64,000 nt of DNA from JAKOWB01 sp038363005 (GCA_038363005.1 JBBQBI010000001.1:62001-126000); one strand, 5' to 3'. Positions 25,339 to 33,460 are shown, numbered from the stretch's first letter. Notes: generated from the sequence alone by a model not told the origin. Made by a program: numbers and translations.

Positions 25339-25953
25339 TTACTCCACAACGAAGTTCTGCAAGTAGTAATGCCCAATGTCCGTAAACAGCAGGCCGGCGG
25401 TGGCATTCAGCTTGACGTCGCTGAAGTGGCCGCACTTGACGTCGTTGGTCAGGATATCGATGCCTTCGGGCGAGTTCTGGCAGCTCAGCCGCGTCAGGTA
25501 GCCATCCCGCGCCCCCGCATTCGGGAACTGTGTCAGTCGCCGAACGCCGTCGTTCTGTGAATAGAAGTAGATACCGAGCGTCCCCGTCGGCTCCACCGTC
25601 ACGCCCAGCCAAGATCCAGCCACAGCGGGGTTCGACGCGGAGGCTTCGCGATTCAACAACAGCCCGGCCCCGCTGTGGCCCGCGTTGCCGACGACGAAAA
25701 CGTCGAGCTGTATCTTCGTCACCGGCGCCGGCATCTTGGTGAACATGGTCATGATGTTGTTGAAGCCCTCTGGGTCCTCCAGCAGGTAGAAGCCGTCCTG
25801 GTAGCTACCCTTCCAGGGCGGCTCGTCGCCGAGGATCAGGCCGCCCGCGATCACCCCCATGTTGGCCTCGTCTTCGGCCAAGGCCGGTGCGATCGGGAAG
25901 GCGGTTGCGGCCGTCGCCGCACCACACACACCGAGGAAGTCACGACGTCGCAT
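25339..25953 (-). CDS. Tat-exported ~200-aa protein, paralogue E (first of five)
   Basis: A 204-aa protein and the promoter-proximal member of the row. The signal is MRRRDFLGVCGAATAATAFP. It has the C-type blocks PPWKGSYQDGFYLLEDPEGF, FNNIMTMF, GHSGAGLLLNRE plus a 6-residue insertion (ASASNP), LGVTVEPTGTLGIYFYSQND, LTRLSCQNSPEGIDILTND and CGHFSDVKLN, ending YYLQNFVVE. AAAGGGG precedes ATG 25953. Upstream is a 363-base region shared with the divergent LysR gene, so LysR is the obvious candidate regulator of the whole five-gene row. Confidence 0.8.
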   Translation of the reverse strand: MRRRDFLGVCGAATAATAFPIAPALAEDEANMGVIAGGLILGDEPPWKGSYQDGFYLLEDPEGFNNIMTMFTKMPAPVTKIQLDVFVVGNAGHSGAGLLLNREASASNPAVAGSWLGVTVEPTGTLGIYFYSQNDGVRRLTQFPNAGARDGYLTRLSCQNSPEGIDILTNDVKCGHFSDVKLNATAGLLFTDIGHYYLQNFVVE

Positions 25954-26316
25954 GCTGCTGATCCCCTTTCGCCATTGCCGAAGGGTTCACCGATGGAAAC
26001 CGGACAGCGACAACCATAGCAGAGTGTTCTGCCGTTTGAGATCACGGACTGTTGCGCTGTGTGGACTGCTTCACTATTCACGGCAAATCAGAATGATACT
26101 GCGTGTGGCTATTCGAGCAGCCTGCCGCGGATGACAGAAAGGGCGCGGGCCGCCGAGCCCACGCCCTCTCCGCACCGCCGATATCGGCGGCCCGCGCTTG
26201 GCGAGCGCCTGTGCCGCCGATCCGTAAACGGCCCGTTCGCCGAACCGTCATCTGGTGCATCATTCTGTCAACAAAGCGGGATGAATACCCCCATACTGTG
26301 GGATATATTGTCCCGC
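25954..26316. promoter_or_regulatory. 363-bp divergent intergenic region (Tat-protein row / LysR)
   Basis: No gene is supported here. It holds the promoter side of the five-gene row, a lower-GC stretch around 26030-26110, the strong nested inverted repeats at 26143-26197, and an imperfect palindrome that runs into the LysR start. An in-frame ATG at 26281 could extend LysR by 12 residues, but neither start has a clear ribosome site. Confidence 0.6.
26143..26197. repeat. Nested, mutually exclusive inverted repeats
   Basis: A perfect 14-bp inverted repeat (GCGCGGGCCGCCGA at 26143 and TCGGCGGCCCGCGC at 26184) surrounds a perfect 16-bp palindrome, CCGCCGATATCGGCGG (26175-26190). The right arm of the outer stem is also half of the inner palindrome, so RNA could form only one of the two hairpins. 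No T-run follows. Confidence 0.7.
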
Positions 26317-26317
26317 A
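26297..26317. promoter_or_regulatory. Imperfect palindrome at LysR start with possible -10
   Basis: GGGA-TATATTG-TCCC (26300-26314), with further pairing outside, sits directly on the predicted start ATG 26317. TATATT (26304-26309) is positioned like a -10 box, with the A of the ATG about 7-8 bases downstream. This suggests leaderless transcription and autoregulation. No convincing -35 is seen, so this is tentative. Confidence 0.3.
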
Positions 26318-27210
26318 TGCAGGATAATCTCGACCTGGACGACATCGCGCTGTTCGCCGCCGTGGCGGAGGCAGGCTCCTTCGTCGCCGCCGCCCGGCGC
26401 TTGCGCCAGCCCAAGTCGACGGTCAGCCGCCGGCTGCAGGTCCTCGAGCAGCACCTCGGCCTGCGGCTGATCGAGCGCACCACGCGCCGGCTGCAGCTGA
26501 CCGAGGCTGGGCGCGCCTTTCTGGAGCGCGTGCGCCCGGCGCTGCGCGCGCTGGCCGAGGCCACGGTGGAGGCGCGCAGCAGCCAGCGCGAGCCCACCGG
26601 GCGCGTCCGCCTGGCCAGCGGCGTCGGCCTGGCGACGCACGCCTTCTCGCGCCTGCTGGCCGATTACCTGGCGCGCTATCCGCAGGTGACGCTGGAGCTC
26701 GACCTGTCGGACCGCAAGGTCGACATCGTCGCCGAGGGCTTCGACCTGGCGATCCGCACTGGTCCGCTGGAAGACAGCGCCCTGGTGCAGAAGAAACTGG
26801 GCTACGCCCGCACCGTGCTGGTGGCCGCACCCAGCTATCTGGAACTGCATGGTCCGGTGGATCGGCCGACCGACCTGGCGCGGCACGCCGGTCTGCTGCG
26901 GTCACAGCAAGAAGCTTGGGTGCTGACCGGGCCAGGCGGCCAAGTGGAGCTGCAGCTGACCGCCCAGCTGCGGGTCGGCAACATCCTGATGCTGGCGCAG
27001 GCGGCGCGCGATGGCGTCGGCATTGCCCGGCTGCCGCGCTTCCTCTGCCGCGAGGACCTGGCCCTGGGTCGCCTGCTCAGCGTGCTGCCTGAGTGGGAGC
27101 CGGAGGGCTATCCGGTGCATGCGCTGCTGCCCAGCCGCCAGCCGAGTTCCGCCGTGCGCGCGCTGGTCGACATGCTGGAAGAGCATGCCGGGCGCCTCTT
27201 CCCGGACTGA
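26317..27210 (+). CDS. LysR-family transcriptional regulator
   Basis: A 297-aa LysR-type regulator. The winged helix-turn-helix is at the N terminus (LDDIALFAAVAEAGSFVAAA, then RLRQPKSTVSRRLQVLEQHLG and RLIERTTRRLQLTEAG). The effector domain runs from about residue 90 to the end (GRVRLASGVGLATHAFSRLL, DIVAEGFDLAIRTGPLEDSA, ARDGVGIARLPRFLCREDL), typical of the CrgA/YhjC-like branch. It is divergent from the five Tat-protein genes and 44 bases upstream of dgcN, so either or both could be targets. A start at 26281 would add MNTPILWDILSR. MQDNLDLDD is the more usual LysR beginning. Confidence 0.88.
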   Translation: MQDNLDLDDIALFAAVAEAGSFVAAARRLRQPKSTVSRRLQVLEQHLGLRLIERTTRRLQLTEAGRAFLERVRPALRALAEATVEARSSQREPTGRVRLASGVGLATHAFSRLLADYLARYPQVTLELDLSDRKVDIVAEGFDLAIRTGPLEDSALVQKKLGYARTVLVAAPSYLELHGPVDRPTDLARHAGLLRSQQEAWVLTGPGGQVELQLTAQLRVGNILMLAQAARDGVGIARLPRFLCREDLALGRLLSVLPEWEPEGYPVHALLPSRQPSSAVRALVDMLEEHAGRLFPD

Positions 27211-27254
27211 GGTACGGGCGCTAGGCTCGCGGCCGCGACTGCGAAAGGGCCATC

Positions 27255-28253
27255 ATGGACATCAAGCATCCCTATCTGCTGTTCCTCGGCGACGCCGCCG
27301 ATCAGCTCGCCGCCAAAACCGCCCAGGGTATCAAGGACTGGCGTCCCGCGTGGTGTGTCGGCCAGCTACGCCTGCCGGGCTGCAAGGCCGACCTGAAGCT
27401 GCCCGACCTCAGCATCGAGGAAGCCAAGGCCAAGGGCGTGAAGACCGTGATCATCGGCGTGGCCAACCGTGGCGGCGTCTTCGCCCCCGGCTGGGTGGCG
27501 GTGATGCTGGACGCGCTGGGCGCCGGGATGGACCTGGCGTCCGGCCTGCACAACCGCCTGACCGAGATCCCGGCGGTCGCCGCCAAGGCCAAGGAGCTGG
27601 GTCGCGAGCTGTTCGACGTGCGCCACCCCAAGGGCGATTTCCCCATCGCCTCGGGCGCCAAGCGTCCGGGCAAGCGCCTGCTGGCGGTCGGCACCGACTG
27701 CTCGATCGGCAAGATGTACACCGCGCTGGCGCTGGAGAAAGAGATGCTCAAGCGCGGCCGCAAGGCGAGCTTCCGCGCCACCGGCCAGACCGGCATCTTC
27801 ATCGCCGGCTCCGGCGTCTCCATCGACGCCGTGGTGGCCGACTTCATCTCCGGCGCGGTGGAGACCCTGGCGCCGGCCAACGACCCCGACCACTGGGACC
27901 TGGTGGAGGGGCAGGGCTCGCTGTTCCACCCCTCCTATGCCGGCGTGACCATGGGGTTGATCCACGGCAGCCAGGCCGACGCGCTGGTGCTCTGCCACGA
28001 ACCGACGCGCAAGCACATGCGCGGCCTGCCGCACTTTCCGCTGCCGGATCTCAAGGACTGCATGGCGCTGAACCTGAAGGCGGCGCAGCTGGTCAATCCG
28101 GCGGTGAAGTTCGTCGGCGCCGCGATCAACACCTCAGGCCTGTCGGCGGCCGAGGGCGATGCCTATCTCGCCAAGGTCGAGGCCGAGATCGGCCTGCCGA
28201 CTGTCGACCCCGTGCGCACCGGTGTGGGCCGGATCGTGGACCAGCTCTGGTGA
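27255..28253 (+). CDS. dgcN: DgcN-type D-glutamate N-acyltransferase family (DUF1611)
   Basis: A 332-aa DUF1611 protein. The N-terminal domain (YLLFLGDAADQLAAKTAQGI ... IIGVANRGGVFAPGW) is followed by a P-loop-like domain with LLAVGTDCSIGKMYTALALE, FRATGQTGIFIAG, and VEGQGSLFHPSYAGVTMGLI. As I recall the family, DgcN works with DgcA in marine bacteria to turn D-glutamate into L-glutamate through N-acetylated intermediates. The immediate overlap with an enolase-superfamily epimerase gene (GTGA) fits that pair exactly. The spacing to LysR is 44 bases. The start ATG 27255 has a GAAAGG site upstream. Confidence 0.83.
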   Translation: MDIKHPYLLFLGDAADQLAAKTAQGIKDWRPAWCVGQLRLPGCKADLKLPDLSIEEAKAKGVKTVIIGVANRGGVFAPGWVAVMLDALGAGMDLASGLHNRLTEIPAVAAKAKELGRELFDVRHPKGDFPIASGAKRPGKRLLAVGTDCSIGKMYTALALEKEMLKRGRKASFRATGQTGIFIAGSGVSIDAVVADFISGAVETLAPANDPDHWDLVEGQGSLFHPSYAGVTMGLIHGSQADALVLCHEPTRKHMRGLPHFPLPDLKDCMALNLKAAQLVNPAVKFVGAAINTSGLSAAEGDAYLAKVEAEIGLPTVDPVRTGVGRIVDQLW

Positions 28254-29233
28254 GCCGCCGGCTCTCCATCGCCACGGAATCCTGGCCGGTCCGCGGGACC
28301 TTCACCATCAGCCGCGGCAGCGTCACCGCTGTCGAGCTGGTGGTGGTGACGCTGATCGACGGCGACGCGGTGGGGCGCGGCGAATGCCGGCCCTATCCAC
28401 GCTATGGCGAAAGCCCGGCCAGCGTGACGGCGGAGATCGAGGTGCTGGCCGATCGCTTTAAGGGCGGCCTGACGCGGACGCAGTTGCAGCCGCTGCTGCA
28501 CCCCGGCGCGGCGCGCAACGCGCTGGATTGCGCGTTGTGGGATCTCGAGGCCAAGCTGACCGGCCAGCCGGCCTGGGAGCTGGCGGGCCTGGCGCCACCG
28601 CAGCCGCTGGTCACCGCCTACACGCTGTCGCTCGATACGCCCGAGGCCATGGGCCGCGCCGCCGCGCTGAACGCGTCGCGCCCAATCCTGAAGCTGAAGC
28701 TGGCGGGCCAGGGTGATCTGGAGCGCGTCGCCGCGGTGCGCCAGGCGGCGCCGGCCAGCAAGCTGATCGTCGACGCCAACGAGGGCTGGACGGTGGAAAG
28801 CTACCGCGCCTTCGCCCCGGCGCTGGCCGGCCTCGGCGTCGCCATGGTGGAGCAGCCGCTGCCGGCCACCGCCGACGAGGGCCTGCGCGGCGAGGCCCGC
28901 CCGGTACCGCTCTGCGCCGACGAGTCGGCGCACGCGCGCGCCGGGCTGGAGCGCCTGTCCGGCCTCTACGACATCGTGAACGTGAAGCTCGACAAGACCG
29001 GCGGCCTGACCGAGGCGCTGGCGATGATCGCCGCCGCGCGGACGCTGAACCTCGGCATCATGGTCGGCTGCATGGTGGCGACCTCGCTGGCCATGGCACC
29101 CGCGGTGCTGGCGGCGCAGGGCGCGGAGTACGTCGACCTCGACGGCCCGCTGCTGCTGGCCGAGGACCGCGCCGAGGGCCTGGCCTTCAGGGGCTCGACG
29201 TTGCAGCCGCCGACCGCGGCGCTCTGGGGGTAA
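28250..29233 (+). CDS. dgcA: DgcA-type N-acetyl-D-glutamate racemase / dipeptide epimerase family
   Basis: A 327-aa enolase-superfamily enzyme of the dipeptide epimerase/muconate-lactonising subgroup. GTG 28250 overlaps the dgcN stop. Visible are VGRGECRPYPRYGES in the capping domain, ILKLKLAGQGDLERV (the KxK general base), LIVDANEGWTVESY (first metal Asp), AMVEQPLPA (metal Glu), PLCADESAHAR (metal Asp) and IVNVKLDKTGGLTEA (second Lys), ending GIMVGCMVATSLAMAP. Such enzymes racemise the alpha carbon. Pairing with dgcN points to N-acetyl-D-glutamate, but L-Ala-D/L-Glu epimerase activity is a plausible alternative. Confidence 0.83.
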   Translation: MSRRLSIATESWPVRGTFTISRGSVTAVELVVVTLIDGDAVGRGECRPYPRYGESPASVTAEIEVLADRFKGGLTRTQLQPLLHPGAARNALDCALWDLEAKLTGQPAWELAGLAPPQPLVTAYTLSLDTPEAMGRAAALNASRPILKLKLAGQGDLERVAAVRQAAPASKLIVDANEGWTVESYRAFAPALAGLGVAMVEQPLPATADEGLRGEARPVPLCADESAHARAGLERLSGLYDIVNVKLDKTGGLTEALAMIAAARTLNLGIMVGCMVATSLAMAPAVLAAQGAEYVDLDGPLLLAEDRAEGLAFRGSTLQPPTAALWG

Positions 29234-29238
29234 TTTAG

Positions 29239-30423
29239 GTGCAGACCTTCGTCACTCACCTGGAATGCGCGCTGACCGGCGAGCGTTTCCCGGCCGGCAC
29301 GGTGCAGAACCTGTCCAGCGCCGGCAAGCCGCTGCTGGTGCGCTATGACCTGGGCGCGCTGCGCCGCGCGGTGCGGAAGGAGACCCTCGCCGGCGAGGGC
29401 TTCTGGCGCTACGCCGCCTTCCTGCCGGTGACGCGGGCAGAGAACCGCGTCTCGCTGGGCGAGGTGGTCACGCCGCTGATCGAGATCGCGCCGAACCTGC
29501 TGGTGAAGGACGAGGGGCGCCTGCCCACCGGTTCCTTCAAGGCGCGCGGCCTGGCGCTGGCGGTGGCCATGGCGAAGGAATTTGGCCTCAAGCACCTGGC
29601 CATGCCGTCGAACGGCAATGCCGGCGCGGCGCTGGCGGCCTATGCGGCGCGCGCCGGATTGCAGGCGACGGTCTTCTGCCCGGCCGACACGCCAGAGATC
29701 AACCTGTCGGAGATCGAGGCGCAGGGCGCCGCCTGCTACCGCGTCAACGGCCTGATCGACGACTGCGGCAAGCTGGTCGGCGCCGGCAAGGCGGCGGCGG
29801 GCTGGTTTGACGTCTCGACCCTGAAAGAGCCCTATCGCATTGAGGGCAAGAAGACGATGGGCCTGGAGCTGGCCGAGCAGCTTGGCTGGACCCTGCCCGA
29901 CGTCATCGTCTATCCGACCGGCGGCGGCACCGGACTGATCGGCATGTGGAAGGTCTTCAAGGAGCTGCAGGAGATCGGCTGGCTGACCGGCAAGCTGCCG
30001 CGCATGATCGCCGTGCAGGCCACCGGCTGCGCCCCCATCGTGCGCGCTTTTGAGCAGGGCGTGGAGACCGCGACCCGCTGGGAGAATGCCGCGACCGTCG
30101 CCGCCGGCATCCGCGTGCCGGCCGCGATCGGCGATTTCCTCATCCTCCGCGCGGTGCGCGACAGCGGCGGCCTAGCGCTGGCGGTCACCGACGAGGCCAT
30201 CCTGGCGGCACGCGACCGCTGCGCGAAGCAGCAGGGCTTGCTGTTGAGTCCCGAGGGCGCGGCGACCCTGGCGGCCTATGACCAGCTCCGCGCCGAGGGG
30301 CGCATCGCGGCGGGCGAGCGCACAGTGCTGTTCAACTGCGCGACGGGGCTGAAGTACCCGCTGCCCAAGGTCACCGCCAGCGTCGACCGCCACGCACCCG
30401 GCGACTTCGCGCGCTTTGCGTAG
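29239..30423 (+). CDS. thrC: Threonine synthase-like PLP enzyme
   Basis: A 394-aa fold-type II PLP enzyme. The start is GTG 29239, 5 bases after dgcA. The PLP lysine is in LPTGSFKARGLALAVAMAKE. LAMPSNGNAGAALAAYAARA, YPTGGGTGLIGMW and LLSPEGAATLAAYDQL are the standard cofactor and substrate loops. The N-terminal region LECALTGERFPAGTVQNLSS lines up with the zinc-ribbon start of many threonine synthases but keeps only one cysteine, so that ribbon is lost. Linkage to dgcN-dgcA rather than to hom/thrB suggests a paralogue that may handle another hydroxy-amino-acid-phosphate or amino acid substrate. Confidence 0.75.
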   Translation: MQTFVTHLECALTGERFPAGTVQNLSSAGKPLLVRYDLGALRRAVRKETLAGEGFWRYAAFLPVTRAENRVSLGEVVTPLIEIAPNLLVKDEGRLPTGSFKARGLALAVAMAKEFGLKHLAMPSNGNAGAALAAYAARAGLQATVFCPADTPEINLSEIEAQGAACYRVNGLIDDCGKLVGAGKAAAGWFDVSTLKEPYRIEGKKTMGLELAEQLGWTLPDVIVYPTGGGTGLIGMWKVFKELQEIGWLTGKLPRMIAVQATGCAPIVRAFEQGVETATRWENAATVAAGIRVPAAIGDFLILRAVRDSGGLALAVTDEAILAARDRCAKQQGLLLSPEGAATLAAYDQLRAEGRIAAGERTVLFNCATGLKYPLPKVTASVDRHAPGDFARFA

Positions 30424-30436
30424 CTTGCGCGGCCAC

Positions 30437-30476
30437 CTTCTCCCACGGAGGGGAGAGGGGAAAGCGGGGGGAGGGC
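30437..30476. repeat. Partial GGGAGAGGG-type palindromic repeat
   Basis: CTTCTCCC ... GGGAGAGG followed by GGGGGGAGGG lies between the convergent thrC-like and aminotransferase genes. It looks like a degenerate half of the large palindromic element at 33461 and could act as a transcriptional stop for both genes. Confidence 0.45.
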
Positions 30477-30482
30477 TATCAC

Positions 30483-31793
30483 TCACAACCCCCGCGCGGT
30501 GATCCTGTCCAGCGCGGCGACGAAGCCCTCGACCTCGGCCTCGCCCATCGGCGTGGAGAGGACGCCCATGCCGTTGCGCGCCAGGTGGTAGCCCTCCTGT
30601 ACCAGCGCGCTTTGCAGCTTTTCGATCAGCTGCGCCTCGGGCGGGTGGGAATAGGCCGAACGGTAGTCGGTCACCGGCCGGTTGTGGCCGAAGATCATGA
30701 AGAGCGAGGCGAAGCCCAGGATCTGGCCGGGGAAGCCGTTGCGCTTGAAGACCGCCGCGGCACCGCGGCGCAGCTGTTCGCCCAGCCCGTCGAGGCGGTC
30801 GATCGCCGCCTGGTCGAGCAGGTCCAGAGTCACCTTGCCGGCGGTCATGGTGACGGGGTTGGCGGTGAAGGTGCCGCTCCAGGGCAGCGGCGGCTTGCCC
30901 GGACGGTGGTCGTAGACCTGCATCACGTCCTGCCGGCCGGCCACGGCGCCGACCGGAAAGCCGCCGCCAATGATCTTGGCCAACGTTGTCATGTCGGGCT
31001 CGATGCCGAGGCGCGTCTGGATGCCGCCGCGGTGGACGCGGAAGGTGATGACCTCGTCCAGGATGAAGAGCGCGCCGATCTCGCGCGTCACCCGGCGGAT
31101 CATCGCCAGGAAGGCGGGCGAGGCCTGGATGAAGCCCATGTAGCTGGGCGCCGCGTCGAGGATCACGCAGGCGATGTCGGCCCGGTTGGCGCGGATGATG
31201 CGCTCGGCCGTCTCCACGTCGTTGAAGGGCACGACGATGACGTCGTCGGTGACGCCTTTGGGCACGCCGCGCGAATAGGCGACGGAACGCGGCTCATTGC
31301 CCCAGTTCTCCGGCGTCGAGTCGATCGACACCTCGGCATAGTCGTATAGGCCGTGATAGGTGCCCTCGCACTTGACCATCTTGGGCCGGTCGGTCAGCGC
31401 GCGCGCCGCCTTGATGGCACTCATCACCGCCTCGGAGCCGGAGTTGCAGAAGCGCACCCACTCCAGCGCAGGCGCGCGCTCGGCGATGGTCTCGGCCAGC
31501 GCGACCTCGCATTCGGTCGGTAGGGTGAAGGCCGTGCCCAGGGCGACGCGCTTTTGCACCGCCTCGACCACCGGCGGGAAGGCATGGCCGTGGATCAGCG
31601 AGGCGAAGTTGTTCAGCAGGTCGAGCCGCCGGCGCCCGTCGACGTCGACCACATAGGCGCCCTCGCCACGCGCGGCATAGACCGGAAAGGGCTTCAGCCA
31701 GGGCATGATGCGGGTGATGCCACCCGGCATGACCTTGAGGCCCCGCTGGTAGAGCTTCGCTGACTCGGAGTTGGGATCGGGCCAGTCAGCCAT
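30483..31793 (-). CDS. Class III aminotransferase, glutamate-1-semialdehyde aminomutase-like
   Basis: A 436-aa class III PLP enzyme. Marks are PGGITRIMPWLKPFPVYAAR, VVDVDGRRRLDLLNNFASLI, RFCNSGSEAVMSAIKAARAL, GTYHGLYDYAE, ALFILDEVITFRVHRGG and the PLP lysine segment LAKIIGGGFPVGAVAGR. It is close to glutamate-1-semialdehyde 2,1-aminomutases, but the divergent C-terminal part and genomic setting (CoA-ester and amino acid catabolism) argue against a haem role. A small unknown protein gene lies 82 bases upstream on the same strand and is probably cotranscribed. Confidence 0.87.
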   Translation of the reverse strand: MADWPDPNSESAKLYQRGLKVMPGGITRIMPWLKPFPVYAARGEGAYVVDVDGRRRLDLLNNFASLIHGHAFPPVVEAVQKRVALGTAFTLPTECEVALAETIAERAPALEWVRFCNSGSEAVMSAIKAARALTDRPKMVKCEGTYHGLYDYAEVSIDSTPENWGNEPRSVAYSRGVPKGVTDDVIVVPFNDVETAERIIRANRADIACVILDAAPSYMGFIQASPAFLAMIRRVTREIGALFILDEVITFRVHRGGIQTRLGIEPDMTTLAKIIGGGFPVGAVAGRQDVMQVYDHRPGKPPLPWSGTFTANPVTMTAGKVTLDLLDQAAIDRLDGLGEQLRRGAAAVFKRNGFPGQILGFASLFMIFGHNRPVTDYRSAYSHPPEAQLIEKLQSALVQEGYHLARNGMGVLSTPMGEAEVEGFVAALDRITARGL

Positions 31794-31875
31794 GGTGTGC
31801 GTCCTTGCTGTTTGTGGGAGGCAGCTTGGGCGGCACGCGCCCGCTCCTCAAGAGGCGAGGGGCTGCGGCAGGGGC

Positions 31876-32193
31876 CTAGCTGCCCCGCCGTCCTCGCCAA
31901 CCGCCGCGGCGGCGGCCGGCCCCGGCGAACGCCGTGCCCTTGTCCGCCGTTTCGTGCAGCAGCGCGATCAGCCGGGCGTGCGGGCTCTCGCCTTCACCCC
32001 GTGCCAACCCGTAGCGCTCGATCAGCGTCCTCGCCGCCGCCTGCATGTCGATCTCCGGCTCCAGGCGCAGGGTCCAGGCCAGCAGGGCATCCTCGGCCGG
32101 GCCGGGGAAGTCGGCGCCCATGGCCAGCGAGTCCTTCAGGATGGCGCCGGGATCCTCCGGGGTGTGGTCTGGTGAGACGTACTTGATGCCCAT
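31876..32193 (-). CDS. Small hypothetical protein
   Basis: A 105-aa protein (MGIKYVSPDHTPEDPGAILK ...) with a helical middle (AEDALLAWTLRLEPEIDMQA, ARTLIERYGL) and a basic Gly/Arg-rich tail. ATG 32193 is preceded by CAAGG. A GTG at 32211 would add six residues. I recognise no family and see no signal peptide or membrane segment. It is divergent from the acyl-CoA dehydrogenase gene (68 bases) and co-directional with the aminotransferase, with which it may be expressed. Confidence 0.6.
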   Translation of the reverse strand: MGIKYVSPDHTPEDPGAILKDSLAMGADFPGPAEDALLAWTLRLEPEIDMQAAARTLIERYGLARGEGESPHARLIALLHETADKGTAFAGAGRRRGGWRGRRGS

Positions 32194-32261
32194 GGCGGTG
32201 TGGCCTTGCACGGCGGAAGGGGATGACGCTGACTGGCTGCCCCACTATCCTCGCGCCCGCC

Positions 32262-33428
32262 ATGACAGAATCTTCCGCTTCCGACCGCTTCTCCGATATC
32301 CGCGACGGCGTGCGCGCCCTGTGCGCCCAGTTTCCCGGCGACTACTGGCGTCGGGTCGACCGCGAGCGCGCCTATCCGGCTGCGTTCGTGCAGGCGCTGA
32401 CCGAGGCCGGCTACCTGGCCTGCCTGGTGCCCGAGGAGTATGGCGGCGCCGGCCTGCCGATCGCCGCCGCCTGCGCCATCCTGGAGGAGATCCAGAAGGC
32501 CGGGGCCAACGGCGGCGCCTGCCACGCGCAGATCTACACCATGGGCACGCTGCTGCGGCATGGCACCGAGGCACAGAAGCAGACCTACCTGCCGGAGATC
32601 GCCGCCGGGCGCCTGCGGTTGCAGGCCTTCGGCGTGACCGAGCCGACCAGCGGCACCGATACGCTCAGCCTGCGCACCACGGCGGTGCGGCAGGGCGATC
32701 GCTACATCGTCAACGGCCAGAAGGTCTGGACCAGCCGGGCCGAGCACAGCGATCTCATGCTGCTGCTGGCGCGCACCACGCCGAAAGAGCAGGTGCAGAA
32801 GAAGGGCGAGGGGCTGTCGGTCTTCCTGATCGACATGCGCGCCGCAGTCGGCAAGGGCCTGACCATCCGGCCGATCCGCACCATGATGAACCACGCCACC
32901 ACCGAGGTCTTCTTTGACAATCTGGAGATCCCGGCCGACACCCTGGTGGGGGAGGAGGGCAAGGGCTTCCGCTATATCCTCAGCGGCATGAACGCCGAGC
33001 GCATCCTGATCGCCGCCGAATGTGTCGGCGACGCCCGCTGGTTCACCGCCAAGTCCACCGCCTATGCCAGCGAGCGCCGGGTCTTCGGCCGCCCCATCGG
33101 GCAGAACCAGGGCGTGCAGTTTCCCATCGCCAAGGCCTATGCGCAGACCGAGGCCGCCAACCTGATGGTCGAGCAGGCCGCCGCGCTGTTCGATGCCGGC
33201 CAGCCCTGCGGCCCGCAGGCCAACATGGCCAAGCTGCTGGCGGCCGAGGCCTCCTGGGCCGCCGCCGAGGCCTGCGTGCAGACGCATGGCGGCTTCGGCT
33301 TCGCCGAGGAATACGACATCGAGCGCAAGTTCCGCGAGACGCGGCTCTACCAGGTGGCGCCGATCTCCACCAACCTGATCCTGGCCTACCTGGCCGAGCA
33401 CGTGCTGGGGATGCCGAGGAGCTATTGA
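32262..33428 (+). CDS. Acyl-CoA dehydrogenase family flavoprotein
   Basis: A 388-aa acyl-CoA dehydrogenase. It has YLACLVPEEYGGAGLP, QAFGVTEPTSGTDTLSLRTT (FAD/substrate loop), IVNGQKVWTSRAEHSDLML, EERxFGRPIGQNQGVQFP-like ERRVFGRPIGQNQGVQFPIA, and TEAANLMVEQAAALFDAGQP. At the usual catalytic-glutamate position (Y-E-G-T in short-chain enzymes) this protein reads LYQVAPISTNLILAY, so the standard base is absent or elsewhere. The start ATG 32262 is used over an upstream alternative at 32223. It precedes a CoA-transferase and a MaoC-like hydratase gene, which suggests one CoA-ester pathway. Confidence 0.87.
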   Translation: MTESSASDRFSDIRDGVRALCAQFPGDYWRRVDRERAYPAAFVQALTEAGYLACLVPEEYGGAGLPIAAACAILEEIQKAGANGGACHAQIYTMGTLLRHGTEAQKQTYLPEIAAGRLRLQAFGVTEPTSGTDTLSLRTTAVRQGDRYIVNGQKVWTSRAEHSDLMLLLARTTPKEQVQKKGEGLSVFLIDMRAAVGKGLTIRPIRTMMNHATTEVFFDNLEIPADTLVGEEGKGFRYILSGMNAERILIAAECVGDARWFTAKSTAYASERRVFGRPIGQNQGVQFPIAKAYAQTEAANLMVEQAAALFDAGQPCGPQANMAKLLAAEASWAAAEACVQTHGGFGFAEEYDIERKFRETRLYQVAPISTNLILAYLAEHVLGMPRSY

Positions 33429-33460
33429 TGGCGAACATCCCGCACGAACACCGCAGTCCT

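Noticed and set aside
30483..31793. hemL (haem synthesis) for the class III aminotransferase
   Set aside because: Motifs are GSA-aminomutase-like, but the context is catabolic and the C-terminal part is divergent, so no symbol was given.
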